The position numbers and the translations under genes are program-made. From NCBI RefSeq assembly GCF_029024945.1, contig NZ_CP118976.1, positions 124,001-188,000 of the forward strand: DNA of 64,000 nt. Reading direction: 5' to 3'. The notes below the pieces were generated by a model. That model worked only from the letters and a program-made list of their open reading frames with translations. It ran no database searches and was not told the origin of the DNA. This document shows, piece after piece, positions 52,215 to 60,335 of the stretch (within the stretch, counting starts at the first letter, position 1; each line of letters starts with the position of its first letter). Source of the stretch: Staphylococcus succinus (lineage in GTDB: Bacteria > Bacillota > Bacilli > Staphylococcales > Staphylococcaceae).

Positions 52215-52733
52215 TTGAAAAAATTCATGGCATTATGTGGAAGTAATCATCGTAATTCTCAGAATCAAAAATTATTACTTGATTTAAAGCAAAGCCTTTC
52301 TACAAATCATACATTTCAAATTTATAATAAAATTTATGATTTTCCGATATTTCATTCTAATATTGAATACGAAGATTATCCAACCATTATTAAAAATTTT
52401 ATGAATGATATAGAGCAAAGTGATCATATTGTAATCGCCACTCCGGAGTATATAAAAGGTGTACCTGCAGCTTTGAAAAACGCATTAGAATGGTTAGTAG
52501 CTTCAGCTGTACTTTATGATAAACCTGTTTCTTTTATAGTAAATAGCCCACATGGAGAGTCATGTTATCAATCATTACTCAAACATTTGAAAATTTTAAA
52601 TCCACAAATGCAAGAGGAAGGTATGCTATTAATATCAGGGAAAGACCGACTGAGAAATGAGGATGGAACGTTTTGTTCTTTAAAAACTCAAAAAGAAGTA
52701 GCTGAATTTTTAACATTTTTAGAAAAAAATTAA
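52215..52733 (+). CDS. NADPH-dependent FMN reductase
   Basis: 172 residues, flavodoxin-like. FMN phosphate loop GSNHRNSQN at the N-terminus and the family block ATPEYIKGVPAALKNALEWL in the middle. Reduces FMN or azo/quinone compounds. It might supply reduced flavin to the flavin monooxygenases elsewhere in the window, but there is no direct link. Start TTG 52215 behind AAAAGGAGA; an in-frame ATG at 52227 is possible. Confidence 0.85.
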   Translation: MKKFMALCGSNHRNSQNQKLLLDLKQSLSTNHTFQIYNKIYDFPIFHSNIEYEDYPTIIKNFMNDIEQSDHIVIATPEYIKGVPAALKNALEWLVASAVLYDKPVSFIVNSPHGESCYQSLLKHLKILNPQMQEEGMLLISGKDRLRNEDGTFCSLKTQKEVAEFLTFLEKN

Positions 52734-52758
52734 TTGTAATTATAGCTGGATTTATAGA

Positions 52759-52788
52759 AGAGCCTGGGATGATATCCTAGGCTCTTTT
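52759..52788. terminator. Bidirectional terminator between FMN reductase and padR
   Basis: Stem AGAGCCTGGGAT / ATCCTAGGCTCT around GAT, then T tract. Confidence 0.9.
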
Positions 52789-52790
52789 AA

Positions 52791-53306
52791 CTATAACTCT
52801 GAAGCGCAGAAGTCCAACCATTCAATATAAGCTTGCTCACGTAATATAGCTTTTTTCAATATTAAAATGTGTTGTAAATCATTCTGAGGGTCGAGTTGAT
52901 TATATATAGAGTTTAAGTAAGTTAACTTTTCGGTTTTAGCATTTTTCTTTTGGGATAATAATTTTTGTTTGTCTTCATGGTCTAAGTGCTCAAAGAAATA
53001 TATTTTAATAGCAAAAGGATCTTTGTTATTTTCTTCCTCTTCTGCCGTTTCAATCCAATGATACAGTGCTTCTTTACCAAGTGATGTAATACTATATACT
53101 TTTTTAGTAACTTTGCTAGATTCATCTATGTTTGAAATATAGATATGCTCACTTTGTAATAACTTTTTGAGTTCGTTATAGATTTGACTATGTTTAGCTG
53201 TCCAAATCTCACCAATAACCTCACTAAAAGATTTGTAAATTTCGTAACCAGTTAATGCTTTATTGTTTAGTAACCCTAAAATTGTGTATTGTAGAACATT
53301 TTTCAT
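52791..53306 (-). CDS. padR: PadR-family repressor of phenolic acid decarboxylase
   Basis: 171 residues. N-terminal PadR winged helix-turn-helix (about 1-80) with LGLLNNKALTGYEIYKSF and SQIYNELKKLLQ, then a C-terminal helical dimerisation domain. Divergent from padC, the classical arrangement, in which phenolic acids release the repressor. The start is ATG 53306 behind AGGAG; the in-frame GTG at 53315 overlaps that site. Confidence 0.9.
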   Translation of the reverse strand: MKNVLQYTILGLLNNKALTGYEIYKSFSEVIGEIWTAKHSQIYNELKKLLQSEHIYISNIDESSKVTKKVYSITSLGKEALYHWIETAEEEENNKDPFAIKIYFFEHLDHEDKQKLLSQKKNAKTEKLTYLNSIYNQLDPQNDLQHILILKKAILREQAYIEWLDFCASEL

Positions 53307-53367
53307 ATCTTTCACTCCTGAATGTTTTGACAGATTTAGTTTAAAGGATTATCATGTAAAAGTAAAC

Positions 53368-53383
53368 ATGTAATTAATTACAT
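53368..53383. promoter_or_regulatory. PadR operator
   Basis: ATGTAATTAATTACAT, a perfect 16-bp palindrome with the ATGT...ACAT ends of PadR sites, 15 bp before padC. Confidence 0.8.
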
Positions 53384-53398
53384 ATATAGGAGGTAATT

Positions 53399-53899
53399 AT
53401 GGAAACTTTAAATGATTTTATAGGCACACATATGATTTATACTTATGATAATGGATGGGAATATGAAATGTACGTAAAAAATGAAAATACCATTGACTAT
53501 CGTATCCACTCAGGAATGGTTGCAGGTAGATGGGTAAAAGAACAACGTGCAGATATTGTACAAATTGTTGAAGGCGTATATAAAATTTCTTGGACAGAAC
53601 CAACAGGGACAGACGTTTCATTGAATTTTGTACCAGACAAAAATATTATGCATGGCGTGATTTTCTTCCCTAAATGGGTTCACGAACGTCCAGATATTAC
53701 AGTTTGTTACCAAAATGATTATATAGATTTAATGGAAGCATCTAGAGAAAAATACGAAACTTATCCTAAATATGTTGTTCCTGAGTTTGCGACAATAACA
53801 TATGTAGGACAGCCCGGCATAGATAATGAACAAGTTGTTGCATTAGCGCCATATGAAGGCATGACTCAAGATATTAGAGATGGCAAACTAGTATTTTAA
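53399..53899 (+). CDS. padC: Phenolic acid decarboxylase PadC
   Basis: 166 residues, full family length. GTHMIYTYDNGWEYEMYVKN and IDYRIHSGMVAGRWVK contain the substrate-site Tyr, Arg and Glu residues; FFPKWVHERPDITVCYQN follows. Decarboxylates p-coumaric, ferulic and caffeic acids to vinyl phenols, a plant-acid detoxification. Regulated by the divergent padR. Ribosome binding site AGGAGG. Confidence 0.95.
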   Translation: METLNDFIGTHMIYTYDNGWEYEMYVKNENTIDYRIHSGMVAGRWVKEQRADIVQIVEGVYKISWTEPTGTDVSLNFVPDKNIMHGVIFFPKWVHERPDITVCYQNDYIDLMEASREKYETYPKYVVPEFATITYVGQPGIDNEQVVALAPYEGMTQDIRDGKLVF

Positions 53900-53924
53900 A
53901 CACAAAGTTATGAGATGATTATCA

Positions 53925-54371
53925 ATGAATGAAAAAATATTTGAAATTAGAATGAAAGTAGGAAAACCAATAGTAGTTGGTCAAGATGATATCGTGGGGA
54001 GACGACAGTTAATACCTATTGAATCTGGTACGGTATCTGGAAACCATGTTTCTGGGCATGTATTGCCTGGAGGAGTTGATAGCCAACTGATTGATTCAGA
54101 TGGAAAGTGCACATTGTCTGCGAGATATGCCATAAAATTAACTGACGGCGCAACGATTTATATAGAGAATAATGGCATACGCACAGTGCCAGAAAGTTAT
54201 AAAAAGGCAGTAACTAAAGGAGAATTTATTGATTCTGAGTTATATTACTTTCGTACTGTACCGATATTTGAGACTTATGATACTCCATATAAATGGTTAA
54301 TGGAAAAAATATTTGTTGGTTATGCCTCAAGAACGACGGATGAAGTTCTATTAACGATTTATATGGTTTGA
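53925..54371 (+). CDS. DUF3237 (UPF0311) protein co-transcribed with padC
   Basis: 148 residues of the DUF3237 beta-barrel family: GRRQLIPIESGTVSG, LPGGVDSQLI, RYAIKLTDGATIYIENNG and FRTVPIFET are typical. Activity is not known. It lies 25 bp after padC with no terminator between, so PadR probably controls it too, suggesting a role in phenolic compound metabolism. Confidence 0.82.
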   Translation: MNEKIFEIRMKVGKPIVVGQDDIVGRRQLIPIESGTVSGNHVSGHVLPGGVDSQLIDSDGKCTLSARYAIKLTDGATIYIENNGIRTVPESYKKAVTKGEFIDSELYYFRTVPIFETYDTPYKWLMEKIFVGYASRTTDEVLLTIYMV

Positions 54372-54399
54372 TAAAATAAGAAACACTTTATAAGCGACT

Positions 54400-54434
54400 A
54401 AGACTGTAATTTATTAAAAATTGCAGTCTTTTTT
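54400..54434 (+). terminator. Terminator of the padC operon
   Basis: Stem AAGACTGTAATTT / AAATTGCAGTCTT followed by T tract. Confidence 0.88.
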
Positions 54435-54571
54435 AATGAAATTACAGGCGAAAAGTTATTAGAATATCATTAACAACGTTCCGATTATGATAGCGAAATA
54501 TTTTTTATAACAGCATATGTAAAATAACTTTCGCATTATTTTTTAAAAATTCAATGAATTCTGAATTTATA

Positions 54572-54600
54572 TTGACGCTTAAAAGATAATAGCCTATAAT
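54572..54600 (+). promoter_or_regulatory. Promoter of metNIQ
   Basis: TTGACG (54572-54577), 17-bp spacer, TATAAT (54595-54600). I found no S-box or T-box in the leader. Confidence 0.75.
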
Positions 54601-54648
54601 TTCATTATTCTTATTAGATTAGTAAGGATTAATGGAGGGGGCTACGCG

Positions 54649-55671
54649 TTGATTGAATTTGAACATGTAAATAAAGTATTTCACAAGAAAAAAGAACGTA
54701 TTCATGCTTTGAAAAATGTATCATTTACCGTGAATAAGCATGACATATTTGGAGTTATTGGTTATAGTGGCGCTGGAAAAAGCACACTAGTTCGGTTAGT
54801 AAATCAATTAGAACGTGTGAGTGAAGGTAAAGTGGTCGTCGATGGCCATGCACTAGATACATATAAAGAAAAAGAATTGAGAGCTGTAAAAAAAGAGATT
54901 GGAATGATTTTCCAACACTTTAACCTGTTAAATTCAAGTACGGTATATAAAAACGTTGCAATGCCGCTTATTTTGAGTGGGGAAAATAAGAATGATATTA
55001 AGAAAAAAGTAGAAGAAATGTTAGCATTTGTTAATTTGTCGGATAAAATACATCAGTACCCAGATGAACTTTCTGGAGGACAAAAGCAGCGTGTAGCGAT
55101 TGCGCGTGCTTTAGTAACGAATCCTAAAATTTTACTGTGCGATGAAGCTACAAGTGCTTTAGACCCTGCGACAACGAGTTCGATTTTAGATTTGTTAAAA
55201 CGTGTAAACCAAACATTTGGCATTACAATTTTAATCATTACACATGAAATGGGTGTTATTCAAAAAATTTGTAATAGGGTCGCTGTAATGGAACAAGGGG
55301 AAGTTGTAGAAATTGGAAATGTTAAGAATGTATTTAGTCATCCTCAAACAAGCACGGCTAAAAACTTTGTATCTACTGTTATCAATACAGAACCATCCAA
55401 GTCACTGAAAGCAGTATTTAACCATCGACCAGATCAAAATTACATAGACTATAAATTATTTTTAGAAACGGAGCAAATTGAACAACCTATTTTAAATGAA
55501 TTAACGCAAAAATATCAATTGAACGTCAATGTACTATTTTCCTCTATGTCAACGATTCAAGAGGAAACGGTGTGTTACCTTTGGCTGAGATTTGAAAAAG
55601 ACCAACACTTTAATAAAGATATAGTAGAACAATATTTCCAAAATAAAGTTATTACGTTTGAGGAGGTTTAG
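54649..55671 (+). CDS. metN: Methionine ABC transporter ATP-binding protein MetN
   Basis: 340 residues. Walker A GYSGAGKST, signature LSGGQKQRV, Walker B ILLCDEATSALD, then a C-terminal NIL ligand-sensing domain (about 260-340). Powers uptake of methionine (D and L) with MetI and MetQ. Start TTG 54649 behind GGAGGGG. First gene of the operon. Confidence 0.93.
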   Translation: MIEFEHVNKVFHKKKERIHALKNVSFTVNKHDIFGVIGYSGAGKSTLVRLVNQLERVSEGKVVVDGHALDTYKEKELRAVKKEIGMIFQHFNLLNSSTVYKNVAMPLILSGENKNDIKKKVEEMLAFVNLSDKIHQYPDELSGGQKQRVAIARALVTNPKILLCDEATSALDPATTSSILDLLKRVNQTFGITILIITHEMGVIQKICNRVAVMEQGEVVEIGNVKNVFSHPQTSTAKNFVSTVINTEPSKSLKAVFNHRPDQNYIDYKLFLETEQIEQPILNELTQKYQLNVNVLFSSMSTIQEETVCYLWLRFEKDQHFNKDIVEQYFQNKVITFEEV

Positions 55672-55675
55672 TCAT

Positions 55676-56335
55676 ATGCTTGGTTCAAGTATTGATAGCG
55701 CACAGTTGTTTGAGTCTTTATATCAAACATTATATATGGTTACAGTTTCATTGATTATTGGAGCAATAATAGGTATACCACTCGGTGTACTACTGGTTGC
55801 TACCAGAAAAAAGGGGATATGGCCGAATACGATTGTTCACCAAATATTGAATCCAGTGATTAATATATTAAGATCTATTCCGTTTATTATTTTATTGATT
55901 TCAATTGTACCGTTCACTAAATTATTAGTTGGTACATCTATTGGCACAACAGCAGCAATTGTACCATTAACAGTGTATGTAGCTCCTTATATTGCACGAC
56001 TTGTAGAGAACTCACTATTAGAAGTAGACGAGGGGATTGTGGAAGCAGCTAAAGCTATGGGGGCGTCCCCAGTACAAATTATCTGGCACTTCTTATTGCC
56101 AGAAGCACTAGGTTCACTCGTATTAGCGATTACGACTGCGATCATAGGACTCGTAGGAGCTACAGCTATGGCAGGTGCCGTTGGTGGTGGAGGAATTGGT
56201 GATTTAGCGCTTGTATATGGTTATCAACGTTTTGATACATTGGTCATCATAATTACTGTTGTAGTATTGGTAATTATTGTACAAATCATCCAATCACTAG
56301 GCAATTATTTATCTAAAACAATTAGAAGAAATTAA
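55676..56335 (+). CDS. metI: Methionine ABC transporter permease MetI
   Basis: 219 residues, five membrane helices. EAA loop EAAKAMGASPVQIIWHFLLPEALG and the conserved GLVGATAMAGAVGGGGIGDLA. Start ATG 55676 behind AGGAGG inside the end of metN; 4 bp after its stop. Confidence 0.94.
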   Translation: MLGSSIDSAQLFESLYQTLYMVTVSLIIGAIIGIPLGVLLVATRKKGIWPNTIVHQILNPVINILRSIPFIILLISIVPFTKLLVGTSIGTTAAIVPLTVYVAPYIARLVENSLLEVDEGIVEAAKAMGASPVQIIWHFLLPEALGSLVLAITTAIIGLVGATAMAGAVGGGGIGDLALVYGYQRFDTLVIIITVVVLVIIVQIIQSLGNYLSKTIRRN

Positions 56336-56352
56336 CATAAGGGAGTTTTAAT

Positions 56353-57198
56353 ATGAAAAGATTATTAATTTTAGTGCTTTCTGCTTTATTTGTGTTAGCA
56401 GCATGTTCAGGAAGTAAAGAGAAAGTGACTATTGGTGTTGCTTTAAATGATACTAAAGCTTGGGAGAAGGTTAAAGATTTAGCTAAAGAAGAAGATATTG
56501 AGTTAGAGATTAAACAATTCTCTGATTATAATGTACCTAACAAAGCTTTGAGTGATGGTGATATCGATATGAATGCATTCCAGCACTTTGCATTTTTAAA
56601 TGAATATAAAAAAGCGCATAAAGATGCAGATATTTCATCCTTAAGCACTACTGTTCTAGCTCCATTGGGCATTTATTCAGATGATATTAAAAATATTAAA
56701 AAGGTAAGAAATGGTGCGAAAGTCATTGTGCCAAATGATGTTTCAAACCAAGCGCGTTCATTAAAATTATTAGAAGCAGCAGGGCTTATTAAGCTAGATA
56801 AAGATTTTGATTTAAGTGGCTCGATTAAAGACATTAAAGAAAATCCTAAAAAGTTAAAATTTAAAGCTGTAGATGCACAACAAACTGCGCGAGCGTTATC
56901 GGATGTTGATTTATCAGTAATTAATAATGGGGTAGCTTCAAAAGCAGGATTAGATCCTAGGAAAGATCCAATTTATACTGAAAATGCTAAAAATGATGCA
57001 GTAAAACCATACATTAATGTTGTAGCGACAAAAGACAGTGAAAAAAATAATCAAACATATAAAAAAATCATAAAGCTATATCATTCAAAAGAACCGCAAC
57101 AAGCACTTAAAAAAGATACAAAAGATGGAGAGTACCCTATAGACTTATCCAAAAAAGAAATTGAAAAAATCGAAAGTAACTTAAAAAACAAAAAATAA
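56353..57198 (+). CDS. metQ: Methionine-binding lipoprotein MetQ
   Basis: 281 residues. Lipoprotein signal with lipobox LAAC (Cys 18). NlpA/MetQ family blocks ELEIKQFSDYNVPNKALSDG, DMNAFQHFAFL, VIVPNDVSNQARSLKLLE and VINNGVASKAG are present. Captures methionine outside the membrane for MetNI. Confidence 0.94.
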   Translation: MKRLLILVLSALFVLAACSGSKEKVTIGVALNDTKAWEKVKDLAKEEDIELEIKQFSDYNVPNKALSDGDIDMNAFQHFAFLNEYKKAHKDADISSLSTTVLAPLGIYSDDIKNIKKVRNGAKVIVPNDVSNQARSLKLLEAAGLIKLDKDFDLSGSIKDIKENPKKLKFKAVDAQQTARALSDVDLSVINNGVASKAGLDPRKDPIYTENAKNDAVKPYINVVATKDSEKNNQTYKKIIKLYHSKEPQQALKKDTKDGEYPIDLSKKEIEKIESNLKNKK

Positions 57199-57227
57199 TT
57201 AAACGTTCGTTCAAATACTAGTCTTAG

Positions 57228-57264
57228 ACTGTCAGCAAAGTTTCCAACTTTGTGGCAGTTTTTT
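57228..57264 (+). terminator. Terminator of metNIQ
   Basis: Stem ACTGTCAGCAAAGTT / AACTTTGTGGCAGT around TCC (one bulge), followed by T tract. Confidence 0.85.
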
Positions 57265-57467
57265 ATGTATATTTCCCTGAGTACTGCTTCATAATTTAGG
57301 CAAGTCGTTTATAGATGAATCTTAAAAAGTTGCAACTCGTCTAAGTTCTGATATTAACTTAACAACTAGCACTTTTGATTTTTTAGTAGGCCATTTTGAC
57401 AGTAGAAAAAGGGATAGTAAATGAATAATTATGTAATGAAATTATATATATAGTGGAGGGATTTTGA

Positions 57468-57761
57468 ATGATTCTGGAAGGCGCAATGTTACAAGTCAAA
57501 GAGGGTATGGAGCATAATTTTGAATTAACATTTCAAGAAGCATCGAAGATTATTGCTTCGATGGAGGGATATATTGAACACTCAATACATAGGTGTTTTG
57601 AAGTTGAGGGTAAATATTTATTATTAGTAAAATGGGAGCGATTAGAAGACCATACTATAGGTTTTCGCCAATCTGAGAAATATGAAAAATGGAAAACGAT
57701 GTTACACCATTATTATGAACCATTTCCAATTGTTGAACATTTTCAGAAAATAGAATTATAA
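57468..57761 (+). CDS. Antibiotic biosynthesis monooxygenase (ABM) domain protein
   Basis: 97-residue single ABM domain. MLQVKEGMEHNFELTF, GYIEHSIHRCFEVEGKYLLLVKWERLEDHTIGFRQS-type helix (split HTIGFRQSEKYEKW) is typical. Such small proteins oxidise aromatic substrates without cofactor or act in stress responses. Isolated gene with GTGGAGGG ribosome binding site. Unrelated in detail to the IsdG-like protein at 33039. Confidence 0.75.
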   Translation: MILEGAMLQVKEGMEHNFELTFQEASKIIASMEGYIEHSIHRCFEVEGKYLLLVKWERLEDHTIGFRQSEKYEKWKTMLHHYYEPFPIVEHFQKIEL

Positions 57762-57820
57762 TAGCATTAATACTCAAAAATTAATAACATGACCATAATC
57801 TAACAATTATAATTTAGTGA

Positions 57821-57848
57821 AAAAGTGAATGGCAACATTCACTTTTTT
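57821..57848 (+). terminator. Terminator of the ABM gene
   Basis: Stem AAAAGTGAATG / CATTCACTTTT around GCAA, then T tract. Confidence 0.88.
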
Positions 57849-57977
57849 ATATTGTGATAACAAAACAGCATTAGTCATAGTGGTGTGTAAAAAAATAAGG
57901 TAATAGCGCTAGTGCCATTATCTTGAAAAAACGATGTTAACAAGACTAGAAGTAACTGATTTTATATGAAAATTTAG

Positions 57978-58064
57978 GTTTACAATGATGATTGCACCAA
58001 TCAAAGCGATTATCCTAAAATGTCAGCGAATGATGTGATAAATCGCTTTAATTTTTGGATTTAA
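57978..58064 (+). pseudogene. Short degenerate coding remnant
   Basis: Frame reads DDCTNQSDYPKMSANDVINR followed by FNFWI and stop, with a stop just upstream and no start. The YPKMSANDVINRFN stretch looks like part of a small staphylococcal lipoprotein-type domain, but this is an impression from sequence character only. Confidence 0.3.
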
Positions 58065-58214
58065 CATGACAAGTATGTATTCTCTTAAAGCATGAGTTTA
58101 CTTTAATTGATAAGTTTTCCATACGAGATATAGTGCTTCTATCAAATTGATGAAAAAAGCAATCACTCATACAATTACGACTAGAATTACAATCCTCTTT
58201 CTAAACTCAAAATT

Positions 58215-58397
58215 TTATTTATCTTCAACGTTATGTCTATTTTTAAATTTAACAATCATAGAACTGATAATAACTATTCCCCAAATTAGGAATACTGTAG
58301 CAGTTACATAAGATGACGTGTAGAAATTCCATAGCGCATAAACAATAGCAATTAAAAAGGTTAAGGCTTGTATTATAAAAGCTAAGTTCTTATTCAC
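58215..58397 (-). CDS. 60-residue two-helix membrane protein
   Basis: Two hydrophobic segments (about 7-25 and 31-50) and a charged C-terminal tail KFKNRHNVEDK. Start GTG 58397 behind AAAGGGAC. No family named with confidence; small two-helix proteins of this kind are common in staphylococci. Confidence 0.6.
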   Translation of the reverse strand: MNKNLAFIIQALTFLIAIVYALWNFYTSSYVTATVFLIWGIVIISSMIVKFKNRHNVEDK

Positions 58398-58570
58398 ATG
58401 ATATCTGTCCCTTTAAAATATTATGGTATTTAAAAAAACACCTTATTTATAATAACATAAAATATTTTTGTTTTGGACTACCATTTAAATGATACTAAGC
58501 AAAGAGAGAAGTGCATACCATTATGTCTTTAGTTAAATAATATACAAGGTATCTCTGTGAAGTTAAAGAA

Positions 58571-58610
58571 AAAATGACACCAATAGTTAAATACTATTGG
58601 TGTCATTTTT
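58571..58610. terminator. Bidirectional terminator near the ABC transporter ATPase end
   Basis: AAAATGACACCAATAG / CTATTGGTGTCATTTT perfect stem, flanked by A and T tracts. Confidence 0.9.
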
Positions 58611-58642
58611 GTAGGATGTCATCGGTAATACAGATGAATAGC

Positions 58643-60238
58643 CTAATATTTGGGAACTGTTGGGACTTCCGATATAAGTTTTTGCGTGTAAGGTGCTTGT
58701 GGATTTGTGATAAGACGTTCAGTATCATTGAGTTCAATAATTTTGCCATTTTGCATTACAGCGATTCGGTCACACATTTCATTGATAACACCCATGTCAT
58801 GCGTTATAAAGATGTATGTAATACCCATATCTTCTTGTAATTGCTTCAATAACTGGATAATTTCTTTTTGGATAGAGACATCTAGTGCAGAGACTGCTTC
58901 ATCACAGACGATAACTTTTGGATTCATAGAAATCGCACGTGCGATACTGATTCTTTGGCGTTGGCCACCTGATAATTCATGAGGAAAACGATAAAGGAAA
59001 CTTTCATCAAGCCCCACGCGATGTAACAATGCAATGACTGCTGTTTCTAATGCATTTTCATCATTTATCATATTGTGAATTTTCAAAGGTCGGCCAATAA
59101 TATCAATCACTTTAAACCTTGGATTAATGGAAGCATAAGGATCTTGGAAAATCATTTGGATATCCTTTCTTAAACTTTTCATTTCTTTAGCGCTAAATAG
59201 ATTTAAAGGAAGATTTTTATACCAAATATAGCCTTCTGAGATTTCATTTAGACCGACGACCGTCTTAGCTAGAGATGATTTTCCGGAACCGGATTCTCCA
59301 ACAATACCTAAAGCTTCTCCACTTTTAATGTTTAAATTAACATGTTTTACCGCTCTAAACTGTGCGCCATTGCCTATAGGGTAATCGACACTCACATCTT
59401 CAAACTTCAAAAGTGTATCGCTATTTATTTGACGCGGCGTTTTGGGCGCGTATAAATCTGGAATAGAGTCAATTAAGTGGCGCGTATATGCAGATTGTGG
59501 GTTTTGAAATATGGTTTCGACACTACCGCTTTCTACAACTTCGCCTTGTTTCATGACTATAAGTTCATCACAAAATTGGTAAACGATACCTAAATCGTGT
59601 GTGATAAATAAAATAGATGTATCAATGTATTCATATAAGCTTTTCATCAGTTCGAGTAATTGATTTTGTGTACTTACATCGAGTGCGGTAGTCGGTTCAT
59701 CTGCGATTAATACTTGTGGTTCTAATACGAGTGCCATTGCAATCATGACACGTTGACGCATGCCACCGGAAAATTCATAGGGATAAGCATTAAAATTACG
59801 TTCTATGTTTTGAATGCCTACTTTTTCTAAGATATCAATTGTCATCGCTTTTGCTTGTTTTTTATCAATTTTCTTATGTTGCAATATAACTTCAGTAATT
59901 TGTTTACCTATTGTAATACGTGGATTCAATGATGAAATAGGATCTTGAAAAATCATCGCAATATCTTTGCCACGAATTTTCTGAAAGGATTGATTCGAAA
60001 AGTTATTTAAATGGGCATCGTTAAATATAATCTCACCCGATAAAGTATGGTCAGGATAATCAGGTAACAAACCCATAATTGATTTTGCAGTAATACTTTT
60101 TCCAGAACCAGACTCCCCAACAATTCCTAAAATTTTCTTTTTATCTAGTTTGAAACTAATGTCTTTAACAGCTTGAATTGATGTTTCTTCATAATTGAAA
60201 GTCACGCCTAGATTTTTGACCTCTAATAAAGTTGGCAT
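58643..60238 (-). CDS. Peptide-type ABC transporter, fused double ATPase (DppD-DppF/GsiA-like)
   Basis: 531 residues containing two complete ATPase domains. First half: Walker A GESGSGKSITAKS, signature FSGGMRQRV, Walker B VLIADEPTTALD. Second half: Walker A GESGSGKSSLAKT, signature LSGGQRQRI, Walker B VIVCDEAVSALD. Both contain oligopeptide-type MIFQDP. Energises import of peptides, glutathione or metal-ligand complexes. Divergent from the two permeases and the substrate-binding lipoprotein, separated by a 97-bp spacer, an arrangement that leaves the ATPase separately promoted. The ligand is unknown. Confidence 0.9.
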   Translation of the reverse strand: MPTLLEVKNLGVTFNYEETSIQAVKDISFKLDKKKILGIVGESGSGKSITAKSIMGLLPDYPDHTLSGEIIFNDAHLNNFSNQSFQKIRGKDIAMIFQDPISSLNPRITIGKQITEVILQHKKIDKKQAKAMTIDILEKVGIQNIERNFNAYPYEFSGGMRQRVMIAMALVLEPQVLIADEPTTALDVSTQNQLLELMKSLYEYIDTSILFITHDLGIVYQFCDELIVMKQGEVVESGSVETIFQNPQSAYTRHLIDSIPDLYAPKTPRQINSDTLLKFEDVSVDYPIGNGAQFRAVKHVNLNIKSGEALGIVGESGSGKSSLAKTVVGLNEISEGYIWYKNLPLNLFSAKEMKSLRKDIQMIFQDPYASINPRFKVIDIIGRPLKIHNMINDENALETAVIALLHRVGLDESFLYRFPHELSGGQRQRISIARAISMNPKVIVCDEAVSALDVSIQKEIIQLLKQLQEDMGITYIFITHDMGVINEMCDRIAVMQNGKIIELNDTERLITNPQAPYTQKLISEVPTVPKY

Positions 60239-60335
60239 GAGGTAATTCCTCCCTATTCACAAATAGTTACTTTTAATCTATACTTTATATATCATACTAA
60301 TCTACTCGAGTATAAGTTACAAGGAGTGATATTTT

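Larger units (their letters stand above)
57762..58214. other. 453-bp region without an intact gene
   Basis: Contains a terminator (57821-57848), a 28-bp imperfect palindrome around AGCGCT (57895-57925) and a short protein-like remnant (57978-58064). Otherwise nothing recognised. Confidence 0.5.

Noticed and set aside
54435..54648. S-box or T-box riboswitch before metNIQ
   Set aside because: None of the conserved S-box core or T-box TGG bulge elements is present; only a plain promoter is visible.
58003..58046. Terminator with arms AAAGCGAT/ATCGCTTT
   Set aside because: The loop is about 30 nt and no intact gene precedes it; it lies within the degenerate remnant.
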